NCBI RefSeq assembly: GCF_021134715.1
Contig: NC_060028.1
Location: 208,501 to 272,500 of the forward strand
Length of the DNA: 64,000 bases
Source: Daphnia pulex
Lineage: Eukaryota; Arthropoda; Branchiopoda; Diplostraca; Daphniidae
Reading direction: 5' to 3'
Shown here: positions 39,898 through 52,060 of the stretch, one piece after another
How the letters are laid out: the number at the start of each line of letters is the position of its first letter
Position numbering within the stretch: the stretch's first letter is position 1
Position numbers and translations under genes: made by a program
Notes under the pieces: model-generated
Database searches by the model: none
Told to the model about the DNA's origin: nothing
Seen by the model: the letters and a program-made list of their open reading frames with translations, nothing else

Positions 39898-42800
39898 ATG
39901 AAATCGTTTTCAATTTTCTTCCTTCTACTCGTCTCTTTGGCTGTCGCCGCGGTGAGTCATTTCACATTTTCAATTTTTATTTTAAAAAGGCTAAACTCTT
40001 TTTTACTTGAAATGTTCTGACCAACTTGTTAATTATTCGTAACAGGAGGCCCAATCTAATCGTTTGAAATCCCGTAACCCGGCCGCCATTTTAAAAGCGG
40101 AAATGGCCATTCGGTCGATCCCATCCAAAGGCAAGGGTAAGTTGAATTTAATCTATTAGAAATTTGTGATTTTGAAAGGGCTACTTGTAATGTACAACTT
40201 CATTTGAACGTGAATTTTGCACATTAGCCTGTTTGGACCGATTTTCAATGGCGGCCAACGGGACCATCCGTCCCACCATTTCTAGTTCCATCAACGGTCA
40301 AAGGCAGTGCAGCTTCTTCATAGACGCACCAGCCGATAAGCTCATCCAGATGACTTGCTCGGTCATCAAACTAAATAGTTCGGGCTCCGGATTAGCCATT
40401 TACGGAGCTGCCGAAATCAACGTCAATCCGCCCGTCGTCAATCGAATTTACACGTCAAGGAGCGACAGCATGTTCCTGTTTTTCAAGGTCGACAATACGG
40501 ACTGGTTCGACTGCAAATGGAAAATGATTTCCGCTCCGCAAACAACTGAATATCAACGTAATTTATTTGTTCTTTAGGGGGAATTAAATTTGAGTTTAAA
40601 TTTGATCTGATTTGCCAATTTTTATTGCATTTATAGTCTGTCGCGATGGAACATCCACCACTCCCAAGGGAACAATTCAGCTATCAGCGGACGATACCAG
40701 CACAGATCCGAGAATGTGCATGTTTGTCATTACCGTTCCTTCCGACCACCGAATTCAGTTGATGTGCTCCAACGTGACCCTCACCAGCCCTGATAATTAT
40801 TTACAGGTAGTTCTTTGTCTACATAAACCACAGCGTTCGTTTTACTGATTAAAGTTTCATTTTGAAATTCATAAGTTCCAAACGGTTTCCGAAACTGTGA
40901 TAGCCGATCCACCTGCAATGAATCGGGTCTACACTTCGACCAGCGAAATCATTTACCTGTTTTCTCAATTCAGCAATCAAGACTCTTTCAAATGCCAATG
41001 GACGACGGTTATGATCCCACCACTGACAAATGATAACAAACGTAAATATTTTATTGGTAATCATTTCCGGCACAAGTTTATTATTATTATTATTTTTTTT
41101 AGTCTGTCGGGAAAAAATCACGAAATCTGCCAGCGGATCCATTCAACCGTTAATGGCTAACGGCACAAATGTTCAACCGAATTCCTGTTCGTTTATCATC
41201 GAAGTTCCTCCTAATCAATTGACTGAGATTTCTTGCCCGGTCATCAATTTCACTAGCCCAGGAAGTTATTTGCATGTGAGTTTATAATGCATTCAGTTCA
41301 AGTTGCCAATTACAACCATTTATGTTTGATTGCCAAAGTTCAGCGGAATTTCTGATTTAAACATGGCTCTTACGCCCCTGGCCAACCGAGTGTACACTTC
41401 CGGCGTCGATTTGATTCATTTGAATTCTCAAATTGACGTCAGTAAAGATTGGTTTAATTGCACATGGTCAGCTCTTCCGGCTCCATCGACGACGGATTTC
41501 AAACGTGAGCCCCAGCAATTAATAAAACGATGTCACACTATAATTCTTAAATCGATTTTTAATTTGTCTAGTCTGTCGCCATGGAGGAACAACATCGTCC
41601 AGTGGGACCCTCCAACCATTTTTAGAGGATCTTAAAACGGGAGAACCGAGAGAATGCTATTTCTTCATCGACGTGCCTTTGAATGAGGAAATTGAGATTT
41701 TGTGTTCATCCATGAACTTGTCAAGTCCTGGAAGTTATTTGCGGGTATAAATCAATTATTATGTCGCTATTTTTCCACTTAATTGTTATTATCTTATCAA
41801 TTTCAACGACAGGTTGTTGGTGTGTCTGATTTTGACGAGAATCCGCCCGTAGAAAACGGAATTTATTTGTCGAATGGAACGAGAGTCCTTGTGTATTCGC
41901 AATTCAACAACGGAGATTGGTTCGATTGCATTTGGGCGTCAACAACCTGCCCTGCTCTGCTGACGACGACATCGGACTCCTCAATTGCTACTACACCGAC
42001 TTTGTTCGGAAAAACTTCTTTGTCGACAACAACAACCACGGGAGTCGCCGAAACGTCGACCACGTCGAGCACAACAACAGTTCCAACAACATCCACAACG
42101 ACTTCAACAACACCCCAAACAACAACGGTCTCCACCACTACCACCGCACTGCCAACCACTTCAACAACTAGACCATCAACGACGTCGAGCACAACAACAG
42201 TTCCAACAACATCCACTACACCATCTACCACGACTTCAACAACACCACAAACTACAACAGTCTCAACCACTACCACCGCACAGCCAACCACCTCAACAAC
42301 AAGTTCATCAACATCGACGACACAGCCAACTACAACCACACAGCCAACTACAACCACGCGACCGCCAACGACTACCGTCGCACCTGTGACATGCACTGCT
42401 GTAAATGATATCAATACCTCTATAAAATGTATTACCAGTTTAGTTTTTCATGTTTTTTCAAATCAATTTGATTTTACTTTTTCTCAATTTTGATTGGGTG
42501 CAGCTTGCGGAACTTGTACGATTCAGTCGTCAACCAGTGGAACGATCCAGTCTTATAACTACCCCTATGACTCCGGATCGGCCAATCCTTCTAATGCTGC
42601 TCGAGTTTTTTGCCGTTATACGATCACTGCACCACCAGGCATGAAAATACGATTGGAATTCACCACGTTCGTCGTCGAATCTACCAAAGACTTTATCACT
42701 GCAAGTTGATTTATTCTCATTCAGATTTGGTTGGGGTCTCATGACGTTCATTGACTTTTTTTTATTTTTCAAGGTTTATGACGGAATACCTCCGGCTGAA

Positions 42801-42989
42801 ACGCTTATATCGAGAAATCTCACCGGTTACATGGGTTACAGCAGTACATCCATTACACCCTCTAATCCGTATACGACTGCCGCGACTAATCAAATGCGAG
42901 TCAATTTCCAGGGGAATTTTCAATGGAGTTCAGTTCCATTAACGGTTCAACCTCCCAGATGGCAGGCGTCATTCATGGTAGTGTCGTAA
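39898..42989 (+). CDS. Gene A: secreted protein with four CUB-like repeats, mucin-like linker and a CUB domain
   Basis: Eleven exons: 39898-39951, 40046-40136, 40228-40557, 40637-40806, 40876-41041, 41103-41275, 41339-41504, 41572-41744, 41813-42428, 42504-42700 and 42774-42989, giving 783 residues. Exon 1 is a signal peptide (MKSFSIFFLLLVSLAVAA). Exon 2 holds a short charged segment that may be a propeptide. Four repeats follow: Cys near the start, C(S/M)FFI or similar, an IQMTC-type strand, RVYTS/RIYTS and WFxCxW. They look like divergent CUB domains. The first repeat sits in one exon; the others are each split over two exons. A linker of almost pure Thr/Ser is next (41959-42388). The last two exons encode a canonical CUB domain (CGTC, YNYPY, ITAPPGMKIRLEF, VYDG). 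The intron after 42700 has a GC donor. The donor after 42428 was chosen because GCT|GTAAAT would break the frame. A role in mucus, adhesion or defence is plausible, but there is no direct evidence. Confidence 0.85.
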
Positions 42990-43336
42990 TCCCATAACAA
43001 CCAAGTTGACTTGGTTTGCGCCTAGTGGTACAATCACGGTGTCTTTTGAAAAATGTTTTCGTGTGATTGTGTATCAACGAATCAATAATTGGAAAAATAT
43101 AATATATTTCGGCTTTACAATTGGATAATTCGTTCATCATTGGGCACACATCGGTGATGAGACTGAGACACAATCGCGTTCTTTTTTCTAATTCCATCAT
43201 TCATGCAGGACATTATTTTCAAATAGTTAACATCTAAATGAAATAGTCATTTTCTTCTATTGGTGGGGTAAATAATTAAATTGCTAAGATTTGATTTGAA
43301 ATTCCCAAAGGATTCGAATAGAAAATTGTGACGCAA

Positions 43337-43624
43337 ATGATATCACGAAAAAGGTTTCAGTTTGTCGCGGGAAATGGACTATATCCAGAGCTCATCTGGG
43401 ACCATGGACCGGACCTCAAGTCGACGAGGAAACGAAAGGTTTTTTTCTTATCATTTGAGTTCTGTCAAGGTGTTAGATAAATGCTTTAATCAAATGTTAT
43501 CTTCCACCTCCTATGTCCAGGTGCATCTGGACAGCAGCAGTTTTGGCATCCACGATATAAATGCAGGAATGCAGGTTTCCCGCTCGCAGTCGGCAATGGA
43601 AGTTGACTGGTTGAGAGTGAGTTA
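43337..43624 (+). CDS. Small two-exon open gene candidate downstream of gene A
   Basis: ATG 43337 opens MISRKRFQFVAGNGLYPELI and reaches a donor-like site after 43438. An acceptor CTATGTCCAG at 43520 joins in phase to VHLDSSSFGIHDINAGMQV, ending EVDWLRVS before TAA at about 43625. A GTGAGT inside that end could splice to a one-codon last exon. The segment around CTGGGAC...AAACGA resembles 51317-51360 downstream of gene B, so it may be part of the duplication unit. Product unknown. Confidence 0.3.
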
Positions 43625-43625
43625 A

Positions 43626-46127
43626 TCCTTAATCGTTTCCTTCTTCCAAGTTTATTCTCCGTCACTGTTCCATTAGAATTAATAAAAACATGATCCTCCC
43701 TACATTGATTGGCGTCATTATTTGGGCATGGTGTGACCTCGTATTTATTTGACACTCAACTCGAGTGAAATCCTCCTTCTCTTAGTAATATACCTTTTGG
43801 TAAACAGGTACGCGTATTCATTTCATAGTAACTTCCAAGCTGTTAAAAATATATAAGTTCAGTCGAGTTTTATTCGGTAATCATTTTTAGAAATATATTC
43901 CCTTGAAATACTCAGTAAAACTCATTGGCGAAAATCTAATAAGAAGTACTGTCAAAGTACTGTCAAAGTTTCCATATCACGTGTCCATTTCATTTTCTCT
44001 TAGAGAAAAAATTTAACGCAATTTGGAGATCATAACGGTTATGGATTCGAAACAGATAATTTGCATGTTATCACATACGTTGATAGGTTGAATATCTCAG
44101 ACAAGGAAAATTTTATTGCGTAACCACACGCTACAAGCCTACAAACTTAAACAGAATAATTAAAAAACGAACGTAGACGATGAATTAACTGGAAAAACAC
44201 GACGGCGTTTCCTATGCTATATAAGATATAGGCTCGAACTCGTTTTGCAGTACGGGATAGAGTACGCGTGAAATTTGACCCGCACTTCAATAACGATTCC
44301 GTAGGCGAAATAACCACTATAGACCCAGGCGTGTCTATGTAGTATTATTGATATTTATAAGGTTAATTTTTAAATCAGGATTGGGTCGATTTATTTGGGT
44401 TTTATTAATCTGATTAATTTGATCAAAACACAAATATTTTTCATACTATTGTCTTAACTATCTTTTCAAAAATATAACCAGATAAAACAAATATTTGAGT
44501 AGTAAGCAGTTAAATGTATTTCTCGTCATCATTAATTTTGTACCGGAACTTCAACGGAAAAATAAATTAAATGTATATTTATAAAATAACAAATATCCCA
44601 AACAAGAAACAATTAACTTGATCGAAGTATGGTTATAAAATTTTTTTCCAAGAATCATGATTTGAACCAGTTGTCACTTTGTAGCGAAATTTTTTGACCC
44701 ATTCATTTTTTTAATGAATTTGGGCAAACCGAACAAATTAATAATACTCGCAATAAATAAATAAAAGAATTAAGTAAGATGTTATCAAATTGAAAGTGAA
44801 GTTGACGATAAATGCAAAAATGGTTAATCGATTAAACGATTATCGAATCATACACCGTTAAAATACTCCCCCTCTCTTTTTCAAGGTAGTATCGTCTGCT
44901 ACAGGGTTTCCAATTTTTAGTTGATTGGCTCTTGTGCTTGTGGCTCTTGTTCTATCTATTCTCTAAAAGTGAAAAGTGAAAACCACGAAATTTATTCTGC
45001 TTTCTTGATTAGTACAAAATAATTAACTAATGAATGACAAGCAAAAGTCATCTCTCATATCGAATCAGTCATTGGCATCACTCGCATGGGCATTTGGTGT
45101 GGAATATTCCACAAAATTAAATTATTCTGAAACAGCTATTGGTGAAATTTGTTGTTGTTGAAAGGTAATGTCCCAAAGATAAAATCTTCTATGCCTTAAT
45201 TGAATCCCCTTTTGCCCAAGAATCAATCAGATACAGCATGTTCTTTGGGTGAACGTTCAACTTTTTTCCTCTGGCTTGCCCCCCCCCCTCCCAAAAAAAA
45301 GTCACTTGTTTGAAATTCATCGAATGTAACAAATCTGCCATTCCAGCTGTCATCATATTTTTGTTGAAGTTGAAAAAGACACTAGTCATCCACCTTCTGT
45401 GATTGTTTTTAGCAATACAGATTGATCCCCTTAACTTTGAATATCCTTGTACAATCGAAAAATAGATTTAGGTTTTCAACTTTCAGCAACTCTATAGGTG
45501 ATATCGTAAAATGTTAGAAGCCATGGTGTAATAGGTTGAGAGGTACCTCCACTTGGTCCTTCCCCGTTGTGCCCAATTATACCATTCTAGAAACTTTGTA
45601 ACTGCTTCTATTTATCTCTTCTCATTTCTCTATTTTGATTAGAGGAATTATGTTACTGCCTATCTAAATACCTGTAGCAGCCCTTAAGCAGTTAGTTTAT
45701 CATGACTTGCGTATTCGTTAAATATTTCATTGTACTTCTCTACCATCATTTACACGGCAAGTTGAATGTCCCGACATGCAAGTCCTTTACAACTAAAGCT
45801 CTGATTGTTTTCCCGTTTTTACAGACATTTCATCAACTCCGGCGGAGGCCTACGAAAGATTCCATTTCTGTGCATCGATTGTGAGAAAATAGGAGGGATG
45901 AGAAAGCCTCCGTCTTGTTAATGACTTTGTAGTGTGATGGAATAATCCATTGAAGTGAGGCGGCTGCAAGCCTACCTGTGTCAAGGATAATCCTACTTTG
46001 ATGGCTTAATAAAAGCTTTCTGGCCTCATCCGGAATTCAGATTGCGGAAGGACGGATAAGAGGTAACAAGAAGCACACGTAAGATTTTTATTTGATTTTC
46101 GAATTATTCGATTGACTCTTTAAAGAG
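43626..46127. other. Gene-poor stretch
   Basis: AT-rich, with no supported exon. Text near 45930-45985 (AGTGAGGCGGCT and flanks) resembles 56751-56800 upstream of gene C, which suggests shared duplicated flanks. Confidence 0.4.
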
Positions 46128-46372
46128 GATGGCATTTCACTTTTACACAAGCAAACAAGTCCTCACATTCTACCACGGACACCTGGATGACTCGCCAATC
46201 CTTTCACTGGTGAGCGACGCACCTCTTGTTAATTCACTCAAAGCTGATCCAAGTTCTAGTGTAAGGATTGCAATATTTCATTCAACAGTTCGTATCATTT
46301 GCTAGTCTCACACATTTTATTGTTTGCCCTTTTCAGTTCTCTTCTTTTGACGCCTTCGCTTGTTATACGTGA
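46128..46372 (+). CDS. Very weak two-exon candidate
   Basis: ATG GCA near 46129 opens MAFHFYTSKQVLTFYHGHL and ends at a GTGAGC donor near 46209. An acceptor TTTTCAG near 46337 joins FSSFDAFACYT and a stop. It would be a protein of about 38 residues. No family is recognised and it may be chance. Confidence 0.12.
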
Positions 46373-46686
46373 CAACCTTCGTCGTCGACATGCAAGTGGT
46401 GTCCTTAACTCCTAATAACTTGCCCATCAAAAGAACTGATTTAGCCTACTGACAACACTGAACAAATCAGCATCGCTTCCATTATTCTGATCAAGGTATA
46501 CTTGTTCTACATTTCTTTATAGTTTTCTTCTTGCTAATTACCATAAGTTAACCGGAGTGATGCGTTACTCAGTTAATTACAGTATGAATAAAGAAAATTA
46601 AGGTTTATCTAGTGACACAACCACGGAGTTTAACCGCAAATCAGGGGTATTTCTTATATTTTCTTGGTCTGTTACACCAGTTGTGT

Positions 46687-46980
46687 TTAGTTTAATCTTT
46701 TTGTTGCAGTGAAATGAAATTGAAAAGGTAAAGCATTTCTGCGTTGCAACAGTGCATCCGTATTTTTCAATTGCGTATACGAGGAAAAGGTCAAAGATAA
46801 TTGATTGCTTTGTTTAACATATAAAACACCAGCGAAAAAAAGGTTTCCTTCGCTTTTCTTTGCTACTGCCTTTTCAAACGATTGGTTGTGAGTAGGATCG
46901 ACTTTGGGGGATTCGATGAGACCAATTTCACTTGCCGGGACATCTTTAACCTTATCACCCACCGGTATCTTGACATGAGT
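46687..46980 (-). CDS. Unidentified minus-strand open segment
   Basis: The minus strand is open with protein-like text (VGDKVKDVPASEIGLIESP, HNQSFEKAVAKKSEGNLFF). It has no clear ATG or splice frame and runs on into compositional sequence. It could be a relic exon. No family is assigned. Confidence 0.2.
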   Translation of the reverse strand, partial: THVKIPVGDKVKDVPASEIGLIESPKVDPTHNQSFEKAVAKKSEGNLFFAGVLYVKQSNQLSLTFSSYTQLKNTDALLQRRNALPFQFHFTATKRLN

Positions 46981-48011
46981 GGTCCTCTACCCTTTGCCGT
47001 CGTTCCACGCGACCCCCCCCCTTCTCCATTATAGTTTAAAATTGCACATCTAAACATAATTTGTGACGTGTGTGTCATCACGCTTAAATGAAATGTTTGG
47101 TTTTTTTTTTTTTTTCATTTAGTCACATTGGATTCTCCCATTTCAGGAAATGGAAGAATTTTCTTGGGACTTAGAAAATTCGAAGTTTATTAACAGTACG
47201 AACATCCAATCTTGTTACCAGTTTCATTGTTTTTTTTAAGCAAAGAAAATTAATGTTACATTTTTCTCATTCTTCTTTGAAATATCACTCGTAAGTTACG
47301 AATTCGCCATTCCAGTCCTTTCAGTTATTTGGCAAATTTGAACAGGGTTTTCACGGGAAAAGGCATTTTTAGCGAAGGTATGCCTTCTGTAAATGTTGGT
47401 TTGCAATAGGCATTGTTTCGCTTTATAAACAATTTATTATCCTTGTATAGTAATTACCCACCACTAAAGAGATCCCTTAAGGTTTTCAACTTTCAACGCA
47501 ACAATTTCTTCTTCTTTTTTTATTTGTAGGTCTAATGATGATTTAGGTACTATTAGAAACTATTTGCATGTATTATTCTGAAAGATATTTTCGTTCTTTT
47601 TTTTCCCGACTCTGCTCAGCATATTTTAATTTCCCGTCGCTGTTGTGTCTGTGCAACTGCCACTGCAGCTGCAGCTGCAACTGCAACTGCAAAAAAAAAA
47701 AACAAAAAACAAAAAAAAACAGAAAACCGGAGCTCATATTTCGTTTTGAAATAAAACGACGCCCGTCAGTTTGTAGCTAGTTTCTTTTGATAACGAGAAA
47801 CCTGTGGGACTAATGTGAGTTCTAAATTATTGGAGCGTTTGCTTTTTTCGTGTTGGAACCAGGAAAATTTTGACAATTGCGTGTGCCGACAGATATCAAT
47901 CCCCAGGCAGCAGTTGTTGTTGTTGCCCAGACCCGAGAAAGGCCACAATCGTCGTTTCCATCGCAGTTTTGAACGCACAAACTGCGCACTTGGACACGGA
48001 CAGTGTAGTGT

Positions 48012-48180
48012 AGACAATAAAACACCTTTAGTATGTGGGGCTACTAAGCCCTTCGTAGCTATACATACGAATAACCCCCGCGTACTTCTTAGTTCCCTCT
48101 AAGTGCTTTTCTCCGATTTCTCAAAAACGCTACTAGAAACGGGTCCTTAGTAGCACCTTAGTAGCAGCAGCTTAAAATTT
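48012..48180. mobile_element. Possible small non-autonomous insertion in the gene B upstream region
   Basis: Sequence present only in copy B. It contains GCTACTAAG at 48040-48048 and the inverted CTTAGTAGC twice, at 48146-48154 and 48157-48165. These inverted ends, plus absence from copies A and C, suggest a small MITE-like element. No flanking target duplication could be fixed with certainty. Confidence 0.4.
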
Positions 48181-48286
48181 TAAGTTTCCACCAATAGGAG
48201 CGAGACTCGTAGCTCAAACAGGTGACGATATTCAAATCGGTTGTCTGTTTCTCTTGAATCGATACGAAACTGTGCGATACCTTAAC

Positions 48287-48320
48287 TATCGATATAGAAA
48301 GTCGTAAATGGGTATAAAAG
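48287..48320 (+). promoter_or_regulatory. Core promoter of gene B: TATCGATA plus TATA box
   Basis: TATCGATA at 48287-48294 and TATAAAAG at 48313-48320, 18 bases apart and about 45 bases before the ATG. Same arrangement as genes A and C. Confidence 0.75.
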
Positions 48321-48364
48321 GCGGTCCTTTTGGCGTTCAAATTCTACTCTCCAAACTGTCGAAA

Positions 48365-51137
48365 ATGAAATCCTTTTCAATTTTCTTCCTTCTACTCGTC
48401 TCGTTGGCTGTCGCCGAGGTAAGTTGTCTCACATTTCTCGTTTTATTTTAAACTTCCAAGCTCTTTAACTTAAATGTATTCTGACCAATTTCATTGTATC
48501 GAACAGGAGGCCCAACTTACCAAGCAACGATCGTCCAGCACGTCGAATAATCCTTCGACAAGCCGCAACTTTGCCGCCATTTTGAAAGCGGAAATGGCCA
48601 TTCGATCACTTCCATCCAGCGCCAAGGGTAAATTGAATTCAGTTGATAAGAAATTTGTGATTTTAAAAGGGCTACTTGTAATGTACCTTCATTTGAACGT
48701 CAATTTGCACAATAGCGTGTTTGGACCGATTTTCAATGGCGGCAAACGGGACTGTCCGTCCCACCATTTCTAACTCCAGCAACGGGCAAAGGCAGTGCAG
48801 CTTCTTCATAGACGCACCCGCCGATAAGCTCATCCAGATGACCTGTTCGGTCGTCAGTCTGAAAAGTCCGGGCGCCGGATTAGTTATTTACGGAGGTTCC
48901 GAAATCAACGTCAATCCGCCCGTCGTCAATCGAATTTACACGTCAAGGAGCAACAACATGTTCCTGTTTTCCAGGGTCGACAAAACCGACTGGTTCGACT
49001 GCAAATGGAAAATGATTCCCGAACCGCAAACAACTGAATATCAACGTAATTATTTCGTTCCTTAAGGGAAATTAAATTTCAGTTTAAACTTGATCTGATT
49101 TGCCAATTTTAATTGCATTTATAGTCTGTCGCGATGGAACGTCCGCCACTCCCAACGGGACCATTCAGCTATCAGCGGACGATACCAGCACAGATCCGAG
49201 AATGTGCATGTTTGTCATTACCGTTCCTTCCGACCACCGAATTCAGTTGATGTGCTCCAACGTGACCATCAGCAGCCCTGACAATTATTTACAGGTAGTT
49301 CTTTGTCTACATAAACCACAGCGTTCGTTTTACTGATTAAAGTTTCATTTTGAAATTCGAAGGTCCAAACGATTTCCGAAACTGTGATAGCCGATCCACC
49401 TGCAATGAATCGGGTCTACACTTCGACCAGCGAAATCATTTACCTGTTTTCTCAATTCAGCAATCAAGACTCTTTCAAATGCCAATGGACGACGGTTATG
49501 ATCCCACCACTGTCAACTGATAACAAACGTAAATATTTCATTTTTAATTAATTCTGATACAAGTTTTATTATTTTCCCTTTTTATTCTCATAGTCTGTCG
49601 GGAGAAAATCACGAAATCTGCCAGCGGATCCATTCAACCGTTAATGGCTAACGGCACAAATGTTCAACCGAATTCCTGTTCGTTTATCATCGAAGTGCCT
49701 CCTAATCAATTGACTGAGATTTCTTGCCCGGTCATCAATTTCACTAGCCCAGGGAGTTACTTGCATGTGAGTTTGATTCTCCAGTACAAGTTTTCAATTA
49801 CTACAATTTTTATTTGATTGACAAAGTTCAGCGGAATTTCCGATTTAAGCATGGCTCTTACGCCCCTGGCCAACCGAGTGTACACTTCCGGTTCCGATTT
49901 GATTTATTTGAACTCTCAAATTGATGTCAGTAAAGATTGGTTTAATTGCACATGGTCAGCTGTTCCGGCTCCGTCGACGACGGATTTCAAACGTGAGCCC
50001 CAGCAATTAATAAAACTATGTCACACTATAATTCTTAAATCGATTTTTAATTTGTCTAGTCTGTCGCCATGGAGGAACAACTTCGTCCAGCGGGACCCTT
50101 CAACCATTTTTGGACGGTTTAACAACGGGAGAACCGAGAGAATGTTATTTCTTCATTGAATTGCCTTTGGATGAACAAATTGAGTTTTCGTGTTCATCGC
50201 TTAGTTTGACAAGCCCCGGAAGTTATTTGCGGGTATGCAAATCTAATTATTATTCTATCCCTATATTCCATTTAATTTTTTGAATTCCAACGACAGGTCG
50301 TCGGTGTGTCTGATTTTGACGAGAATCCGCCCGTAGAAAACGGAATTTATTTGTCGAATGGGACGAGAGTCCTTGTGTACTCGCAATTCAACAACGGCGA
50401 TTGGTTCGATTGCATTTGGGCGTCAACAACCTGCCCTGCGCCACTGACGACGACATCGGACTCCTCAATTTCCACTACTCCGACTTTGTCCGGAATTACT
50501 CCAACGGCGACGACAATTCCCTCTTTTTCTACTTCATCGAAAACGACGATCGTCACCAGCTCATCATCGACGCCAAGCACAACAACTCCTTTGCCGGCTG
50601 ATCCGAGTTGTGTGACTTATGGCTTAGGTAATGCACACCTTTTGAAGTTCAAACGAATTGAAAACTGACTCTTTTAACGTCGCTGAATATCATTTGGGGA
50701 CGTGTAGTATGCGGATTGGTTTGTGGCCCATTGACGTCAACGGGAGGTGTTGTGCAGACTAACAATTTTCCCGACGACTACCTGGGTTCAACTAATTGCG
50801 TCGCCGTTTTTAAGGTCGCAGCAGGAAGGGGAATCCAATTGACATTCACCGACTTCAATTTGGCTCCCAACGACTACGTTTATGTGAGCAATGCAATCAA
50901 ATCACCCTAGCTTAATTTTATATGGGGCGGATTTGTTAAGGCGCTGGAGTGACAATGAAATTTGTTTCCCAGGTTTTCGATGCACTGCGCCGAAGGATAT
51001 CGAACCAGATGTTCGGAAACCAAACTGCGCCATTAGTTATAAACACATCCACCAACGAAATGTCCATCCAACATGCAAGCTTTTCTAGTCGCCCACCTGG
51101 ATCATATAATCTGCGTGCGACTTTCACAGCGGTGTAA
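48365..51137 (+). CDS. Gene B: secreted protein with four CUB-like repeats, short Thr-rich linker and a CUB domain
   Basis: Exons 48365-48418, 48507-48627, 48716-49045, 49125-49294, 49363-49528, 49594-49766, 49827-49992, 50060-50232, 50297-50627, 50708-50883 and 50973-51137 join in phase to 674 residues. The layout equals gene A. The differences are a longer exon 2 (Ser/Thr-rich insert), a linker of only about 50 residues, and a CUB domain (CGLVCGPLTSTGGVVQT, GRGIQLTFTDFNL) closer to gene C than to gene A. The intron inside the CUB domain has a normal GT donor. Exons 4-8 and their introns are nearly identical to gene A. A secreted, probably O-glycosylated extracellular protein is inferred. 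Confidence 0.88.
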
Positions 51138-51176
51138 CCTCTTGGGGCCTCAGCGCTGTTTCATTATTAATTGGCA

Positions 51177-51182
51177 AATAAA
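51177..51182 (+). terminator. Polyadenylation signal AATAAA of gene B
   Basis: AATAAA 40 bases after the TAA stop of gene B. Confidence 0.55.
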
Positions 51183-51299
51183 AATTTAATTGGCCTATAG
51201 TTTGTTTGTTTCCCTTTTTGTTTCTAATCTAATTGCATTTGACTTCATTCATTGTCACCCGAATGAAATCAATCGCAATAGTTTCCATTTTGTAGCGAA

Positions 51300-52060
51300 G
51301 AACTGAGTGCAGTGCCCACTGGGACTGTTCGACTTTGATTCGACTAGAAAACGAGGGAACGTTCTTCCTGGTAACAATTCTACAATACGTCGGGGACTAG
51401 CTAAGGTAAGTGTAGTGAACGTGAACGTGATTATTATTTTGACTTCTTTGGCAGAACAAAAATGGTGTAATGCAACAAGAGGTTGCTGCCGGAATGCATC
51501 GACAAACTCGACAGCATGCAGAACGTGATTAACATGGAGGTTTTGACAGCTGTCGACGACGGGCTGCTGGACGTCAAATGGGAGGATTTCAACTTGGATT
51601 TTTCGCTGCCAATCTATCAGGAATGGTAAAGAGAATTAAGGCGAATTAGATATTTGTTTAATTTAGTTTTTTATTGGTTGAATTCGGACGTGCGTACAGG
51701 CGAGTTTTGCCGGGTGTTATATTCTGAGTTATTGTTGGTAATTGTATCTTGACCCATACAAATTCGTGTGCGTCTTAAAACTTAATTGCCACTCAAATTT
51801 ATTCGCAGATAGACGGATAAGATTGTGTTCTGTTATGGTTCCAAATTTGTCATTGTATCACTCAGTAGCCTCTTCTTAAGTAACGATAACGCCCGTGCGA
51901 ATGTACAATTTTTTTTTCGTTGGCTATCAGCGGCTATCAGGTTTTATTCGTGATTTGCGACGTTTTGATGCTGAGATCTGGATGGAGAAATTGTTGGGCC
52001 GATTCTTCCAGCTGTTGGCCGACGTATGGATGGAAGATGACAGGAGCTGCACAAGGTAGG
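51300..52060 (+). other. Exon-like open pieces of unknown origin
   Basis: Segments bounded by acceptor and donor consensus read like protein: LFDFDSTRKRGNVLPGNNS (51317-51400), MEVLTAVDDGLLDVKWEDF (51533-51628) and, in one frame, FDAEIWMEKLLGRFFQLL (51960-52050). They do not join in a single phase. They may be remnants of another pseudogene, or the 5' part of the glutathione synthetase locus. Confidence 0.25.

Larger units (their letters stand above)
47260..48364 (+). repeat. Duplicated upstream region of gene B, with an insertion
   Basis: Collinear with 39000-39897. Relative to copies A and C it contains about 190 extra bases between the GACAGTGTAG text and the AGCTCAAACAGG text (roughly 48010-48200). 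Confidence 0.75.

Noticed and set aside
41985-42389. Gln/Pro/His-rich plus-strand open frame
   Set aside because: Frame-shifted shadow of the same Thr-rich linker.
41863-42414. Long minus-strand Val-rich open frame
   Set aside because: Antisense shadow of the Thr-rich linker of gene A.
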